From the IMG/VR virus record IMGVR_UViG_3300042987_003650, positions 1-28,458 of that record: a stretch of 28,458 nucleotides of DNA; one strand, 5' to 3'. The notes under the pieces were generated by a model that was given only the letters and a program-made list of their open reading frames with translations, searched no databases and was not told where the DNA came from. Both the position numbers and the translations under genes were made by a program. The stretch is from a virus. Shown here piece by piece: positions 25,705 to 28,458 of the stretch (position 1 is the stretch's first letter; every line of letters begins with the position of its first letter).

Positions 25705-26272
25705 TTTGGCTATCGCTCTGATGTTGGCACTGCAAGCAAGCTTGCCAGGTATCAAGCAAGATCGGCTAAGAGTTGTGTCAGAAGACATGGTCTCGGTCGT
25801 AAATAAAGAGTTTTCGAGTGGTAAATTGCGAAGCGGACTTACTCAAAGTGATGCATTGCATATGCTTGCTGCTGTCGCCGTAGGAGAGTCTGCTCTTCGG
25901 AACGATATTGAATCCTGTAAAATTTCAGGCGACGGAGGTAAATCAGTTGGTCTCGGGCAAGTGATGAGAGGACCTAACTGGCAAGGGCATACTCGCAAGG
26001 AGATCTGCGGCGATAGAAAGCTACAACTTAAGCTTGCCTTGCACGTTCTTGACGAGTGCTGGTTTAGGTCTCCTAGCGTGAGGTCGTCTTTTATGTGCTA
26101 TACAACGGGAAATCCGGAGAAAAACTCGTATGCCGCACAACACGAGTACTCTGTCTATAGAAGGGTAAGCTCTAGCATCCGCTCTCACCTAAAAGGTCAA
26201 AGAATTTTGACCTGTAATCTTGAGGGATTATCTACGTTTTACGTCAGAGAAGCAAACACGTGTGATTTGTAG
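25697..26272 (+). CDS. exported lytic transglycosylase-like protein (SLT fold), 191 aa
   Basis: A short hydrophobic start (LAIALMLALQAS) suits an export signal or anchor. Residues about 50-160 resemble the SLT/goose-lysozyme fold: MLAAVAVGESALR with catalytic Glu64, GKSVGLGQVM (81-90) and a C-terminal AAQHEYSVYRRV. Six or so cysteines may pair. It would cut peptidoglycan glycan strands, perhaps for DNA entry or lysis. AAGGAG lies about 10 bases before ATG 25697. It is the second wall-active enzyme in the window besides the endolysin. Confidence 0.7.
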   Translation: MTNLAIALMLALQASLPGIKQDRLRVVSEDMVSVVNKEFSSGKLRSGLTQSDALHMLAAVAVGESALRNDIESCKISGDGGKSVGLGQVMRGPNWQGHTRKEICGDRKLQLKLALHVLDECWFRSPSVRSSFMCYTTGNPEKNSYAAQHEYSVYRRVSSSIRSHLKGQRILTCNLEGLSTFYVREANTCDL

Positions 26273-26283
26273 ACATGTTCTAG

Positions 26284-26312
26284 TGCATTCTTAAATCTCA
26301 ATATGTTAAACC
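26284..26312 (+). promoter_or_regulatory. promoter TGCATT-N17-TAAACC, leaderless type
   Basis: TGCATT (26284-26289), 17 bases, TAAACC (26307-26312), 6 bases, ATG 26319. The -10 box ends in C instead of T, but the spacing is exact. Confidence 0.5.
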
Positions 26313-26318
26313 ATAATC

Positions 26319-26510
26319 ATGAAGACAATTTTCTTTATGGTTATGGTTTTTTCTATTGAATCGTACGCTGGCACCGCGGTGTGTTCACAGATTCGTGATC
26401 ATGATGCAAGAATGATGTGCTTTGCAACTTCGACAGGGAGCTCTTCTTACTGCGGATTCATTAAGGATCATGACTCAAGGCTGAAGTGCTATGCCACCAC
26501 GGGAAAGTAA
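26319..26510 (+). CDS. secreted Cys-repeat mini-protein, 63 aa
   Basis: A signal peptide (MKTIFFMVMVFSIESYA) precedes two near-identical units: CSQIRDHDARMMCFAT and CGFIKDHDSRLKCYAT. Each carries C-x2-I-(R/K)-DHD-x-R-x2-C-(F/Y)-A-T, so the mature protein has four cysteines, likely disulfide-bonded, with DHD acidic/His centres. Similar repeat proteins occur in bacteria, without known function. The leaderless promoter fixes the start. Confidence 0.72.
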   Translation: MKTIFFMVMVFSIESYAGTAVCSQIRDHDARMMCFATSTGSSSYCGFIKDHDSRLKCYATTGK

Positions 26511-26511
26511 A

Positions 26512-27231
26512 ATGATTCAAAACGTTGAATTAAAAGACACGAAGAAAGTTATATCTCGTCTCGTGCTGCAAAAGATCTTGCAGCACGAGGTTTGTAAGTT
26601 TCTCGACAAGGCAAGATATGAAGATGTCAATAGAATTTTTCTATCTAGTGAGCCTGACAGGGAGCTTAGACTAGATTTTAAGCTGCAAAAATCTATTCAG
26701 GACAAATACTATTCAGGCGTCGCAGATTTGACAATCCGCTGGTTGATTGACGATACGGAGCAGGTAGATCCAGAAGGAAATGTCTGGCAGACATGTACGC
26801 TGAAACTGATATCCGGCGTTTCGTCTCGGTGGAACACTAACGTTTATGAAATGCTCGAGAGAGCGGAATGTTTAAATGCGCTTGCATCTCTTCTTTTAGA
26901 GCTTCATGAGATGGCAGGAAATCCTATTCAGATTCAGATCCTCAGCAATGATCAGAGAATTGCACGTGATCTTAAGAGAAAGTATGATGAGACATGTGGA
27001 GAGATATCCCGGCTCATCCGCTGGAGTGCACCAGAGCTTCGTCGAGGATTACGCGCAGGCGGCAAAGCACGCACCTTTCAGCGAGAGATCTTCACGAAGA
27101 TCAAAGTGGATCCTGGACGCTACGAGTTCGAAGTGAACGATGGTTCCAACAGAAACCCGAAGTACAAGAAATACTCCGTCACGATCCCGGAGAATTCCGC
27201 CTATCTCTGTGCGATCAAGCGCGTCTCGTAG
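26512..27231 (+). CDS. hypothetical protein, 239 aa
   Basis: ATG 26512 is one base after the previous stop. ATG 26491 would overlap that gene. The N-terminal 160 residues are mixed and helical (VISRLVLQKILQHEVCKF, ECLNALASLLLELHEMAG). The last 80 are basic and polar (AGGKARTFQREIFTKI; NPKYKKYSVTIP). No motif is recognised. Its stop is immediately followed by the ligase promoter. Confidence 0.68.
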   Translation: MIQNVELKDTKKVISRLVLQKILQHEVCKFLDKARYEDVNRIFLSSEPDRELRLDFKLQKSIQDKYYSGVADLTIRWLIDDTEQVDPEGNVWQTCTLKLISGVSSRWNTNVYEMLERAECLNALASLLLELHEMAGNPIQIQILSNDQRIARDLKRKYDETCGEISRLIRWSAPELRRGLRAGGKARTFQREIFTKIKVDPGRYEFEVNDGSNRNPKYKKYSVTIPENSAYLCAIKRVS

Positions 27232-27260
27232 TGCAAAGTCACACTCAAAGAGAGTATACT
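27232..27260 (+). promoter_or_regulatory. promoter TGCAAA-N17-TATACT, leaderless type
   Basis: TGCAAA (27232-27237) directly follows the TAG stop. TATACT (27255-27260) follows after 17 bases and is 7 bases from ATG 27268. This is an excellent example. Confidence 0.75.
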
Positions 27261-27267
27261 GAGAGTC

Positions 27268-28458
27268 ATGGAATCCGTCATCGACATCCTCGAATCCCTG
27301 GAATCTGACAACTCCCGCCTCTTCAAAGAGGAAGTCCTTCGCAACAACGTGGGTCGGAAGCTCCTGAAGCAGGTCTTCGTTGCAGTCGGCGATCCTTACA
27401 CGAACTTCTACGTCAACAAGTTCAAGGCACCGAAGCCTCTCCCGCAGGCTACGACGTCGGACGACGGAGTAGTCATGGCGTTCCTCGATCTCCTCCACAA
27501 CGATCTTGCTACTCGCAAGCTCACGGGCAATGCTGCCAAGGCTGCTGTGGAATCGTTCTTCTCTGGCCTCGATGCTCGTCAGGCGAAGTGGTGCACTCGC
27601 ATTCTCCTCCGCAACCTGCGAGTCGGCGCTTCCGAGTCGCTCGTGGACAAGACGTGGCCCGGTGCGATCTCCAAGTTCTCTGTTCAATTGGCGGAATCCC
27701 TCGAGGCCCATCACGAGTCCGGCAAGGGCATCGTGATCGCAGAGCCGATCGATTATCCGGTTCGAGTGGAGCCCAAGCTCGACGGTCTCCGTTGCATCGC
27801 CGTCAAGCGCGACGGTTCTGTCACCATGTTCACCCGCAGCGGTTCTCCCATCGAGACGCTCCCTACTATCAAGGCTGCACTTGAGGCGGCGCCTTGGGAC
27901 GACTTCGTCCTCGACGGCGAGGCGATGGGCAAGGATTGGAACGAATCGGCCTCGGTCGTGATGTCCCACAAGACCGCTAAGGACGATTCCAGTATCGTTT
28001 ACAATGTTTTCGATGGCATGTTTTTTGACGATTGGCGTGATCAATCGAACGATTCTCCCCTCGAAGATCGTATTCAGCTCGTCAAGGAGCTCGTGGCTCA
28101 AGTGGCCTCGGAACACGTTGTTCAGGTCGGCGGTATCACTGCGAAGGATCAGGATTCCCTCCTCAAGTTCTATGGCAAGTGTGTGGATGGCGGCTTCGAA
28201 GGCATCATGGTGAAGAAGCTTGGTTCTCCCTATATCTTCAAACGCTCCGATTCCGTCCTCAAACTCAAGCCCGTCACCACCTACGAAGGCGTGATCGTTG
28301 GCCACTACGAAGGCAACCGCGGCTCCAAGCGAGAAGGCCTGTGGGGCGGCTTCCTCGTGGTGATGCCCAACGGTGTGGTCACGAAGGTGGGCGGCGGCTA
28401 CAACGACAAGATCCGCGCTGAGATTTCCATCGATCCGGATTCGTGGCTCGGCAAGATC
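27268..28458 (+). CDS. ATP-dependent DNA ligase, partial (397 aa visible)
   Basis: The frame stays open to the window end. Residues 1-165 are the helical N-terminal DNA-binding part. The adenylation domain has motif I EPKLDGLRC (Lys is the AMP-bound residue), motif III FVLDGEAMG, motif IIIa YNVFDGMFF, motif IV FEGIMVKK and motif V LKLKP. An OB domain follows (EGVIVGHYEGNRGSKREG, then GFLVVMPNG). It seals nicks during phage DNA replication and repair. The start is fixed by the promoter. The gene is visibly more G+C-rich than its 5' neighbours, which could mean a separate origin. Confidence 0.95.
   Translation, partial: MESVIDILESLESDNSRLFKEEVLRNNVGRKLLKQVFVAVGDPYTNFYVNKFKAPKPLPQATTSDDGVVMAFLDLLHNDLATRKLTGNAAKAAVESFFSGLDARQAKWCTRILLRNLRVGASESLVDKTWPGAISKFSVQLAESLEAHHESGKGIVIAEPIDYPVRVEPKLDGLRCIAVKRDGSVTMFTRSGSPIETLPTIKAALEAAPWDDFVLDGEAMGKDWNESASVVMSHKTAKDDSSIVYNVFDGMFFDDWRDQSNDSPLEDRIQLVKELVAQVASEHVVQVGGITAKDQDSLLKFYGKCVDGGFEGIMVKKLGSPYIFKRSDSVLKLKPVTTYEGVIVGHYEGNRGSKREGLWGGFLVVMPNGVVTKVGGGYNDKIRAEISIDPDSWLGKI

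Noticed and set aside
27049-28305. Long open frame on the minus strand (418 codons)
   Set aside because: It is antisense to the DNA ligase, which has all nucleotidyltransferase motifs. The open antisense frame is a by-product of the ligase codon use.
1-28458. CRISPR array, insertion sequence or integrase
   Set aside because: No regularly spaced direct repeats, transposase or recombinase motifs, or terminal inverted repeats were seen.

Overview
The window looks like part of a large tailed bacteriophage (caudovirus) genome or prophage-like virus. Small genes are packed almost end to end, nearly all on the + strand. There are five tRNA genes, a T4-lysozyme-type endolysin, an ATP-dependent DNA ligase, a sigma factor, a MoxR-type AAA+ ATPase, a MazG-like protein, and dozens of short conserved-hypothetical proteins of the kind found only in phages. 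No capsid, tail, terminase or replicative polymerase gene is visible, so this is an accessory/early-type segment. The host cannot be named. Lipoprotein-type and Sec-type signal peptides, Shine-Dalgarno sites and a sigma70-like -10 box show that it is bacterial.

Layout: 1-1115 is a G+C-rich run of five genes joined by start/stop overlaps. 1286-4122 is A+T-richer and holds small proteins, a divergent secreted metalloprotease (minus strand) with a palindromic operator, and a MazG-like gene. 4187-7188 holds a zinc-finger/SH3-like protein, the MoxR ATPase and a zincin. 7189-7453 is a non-coding stretch with hairpins. 7454-8947 holds small conserved proteins. 8950-9192 is a strongly folded non-coding segment ending in a terminator. 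9287-11578 holds a secreted alpha/beta hydrolase and small proteins. 11621-11797 carries tRNA-Tyr and tRNA-Ser. 11814-13973 holds tiny membrane and zinc-binding proteins. 13981-15174 is a GH5-like glycoside hydrolase with a lipoprotein signal. 15219-20823 is a long run of hypothetical proteins that includes a nucleotidyltransferase. 21075-21669 carries tRNA-Asn, tRNA-Ser and tRNA-Lys. 21690-23470 holds a zinc ribbon protein, the endolysin (minus strand), a deaminase and a cyclic-phosphate receiver-like protein. 23504-25603 is the sigma-factor cluster. 25697-28458 holds an exported transglycosylase, a Cys-repeat mini-protein, an unknown protein and the DNA ligase, which runs off the window.

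Two kinds of gene start alternate. Inside operons, genes overlap as ATGA, GTGA or TTGA and are probably translationally coupled. Stand-alone units instead begin with a compact promoter, TGYAAW-N17-TAnnnT, whose -10 box ends only 6-8 bases before the ATG. Their transcripts should therefore be leaderless or nearly so. At least a dozen sites fit this rule; the clearest are 1580, 4152, 4824, 7419, 7788, 12894, 15183, 20819, 22703 and 27232. A second group with the same boxes has a normal leader and Shine-Dalgarno site, or drives tRNAs.

The sigma factor at 23948 keeps regions 1.2 to 4.1, but its reading frame ends where region 4.2, the -35-binding helix-turn-helix, should be. Two genes downstream, a separate 94-residue protein carries a helix-turn-helix that resembles region 4.2. 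The -10 box of the window's promoters is ordinary while the -35 box (TGCAAA/TGTAAA) is not TTGACA. A split phage sigma factor reading this promoter class is therefore the most interesting hypothesis here, although it is inference. Other recurrent themes are about a dozen small SH3-like barrel candidates, many tiny single-pass membrane proteins, three proteins sharing an N-terminal MKI...LR.IIRE helix, and five proteins predicted to be exported.
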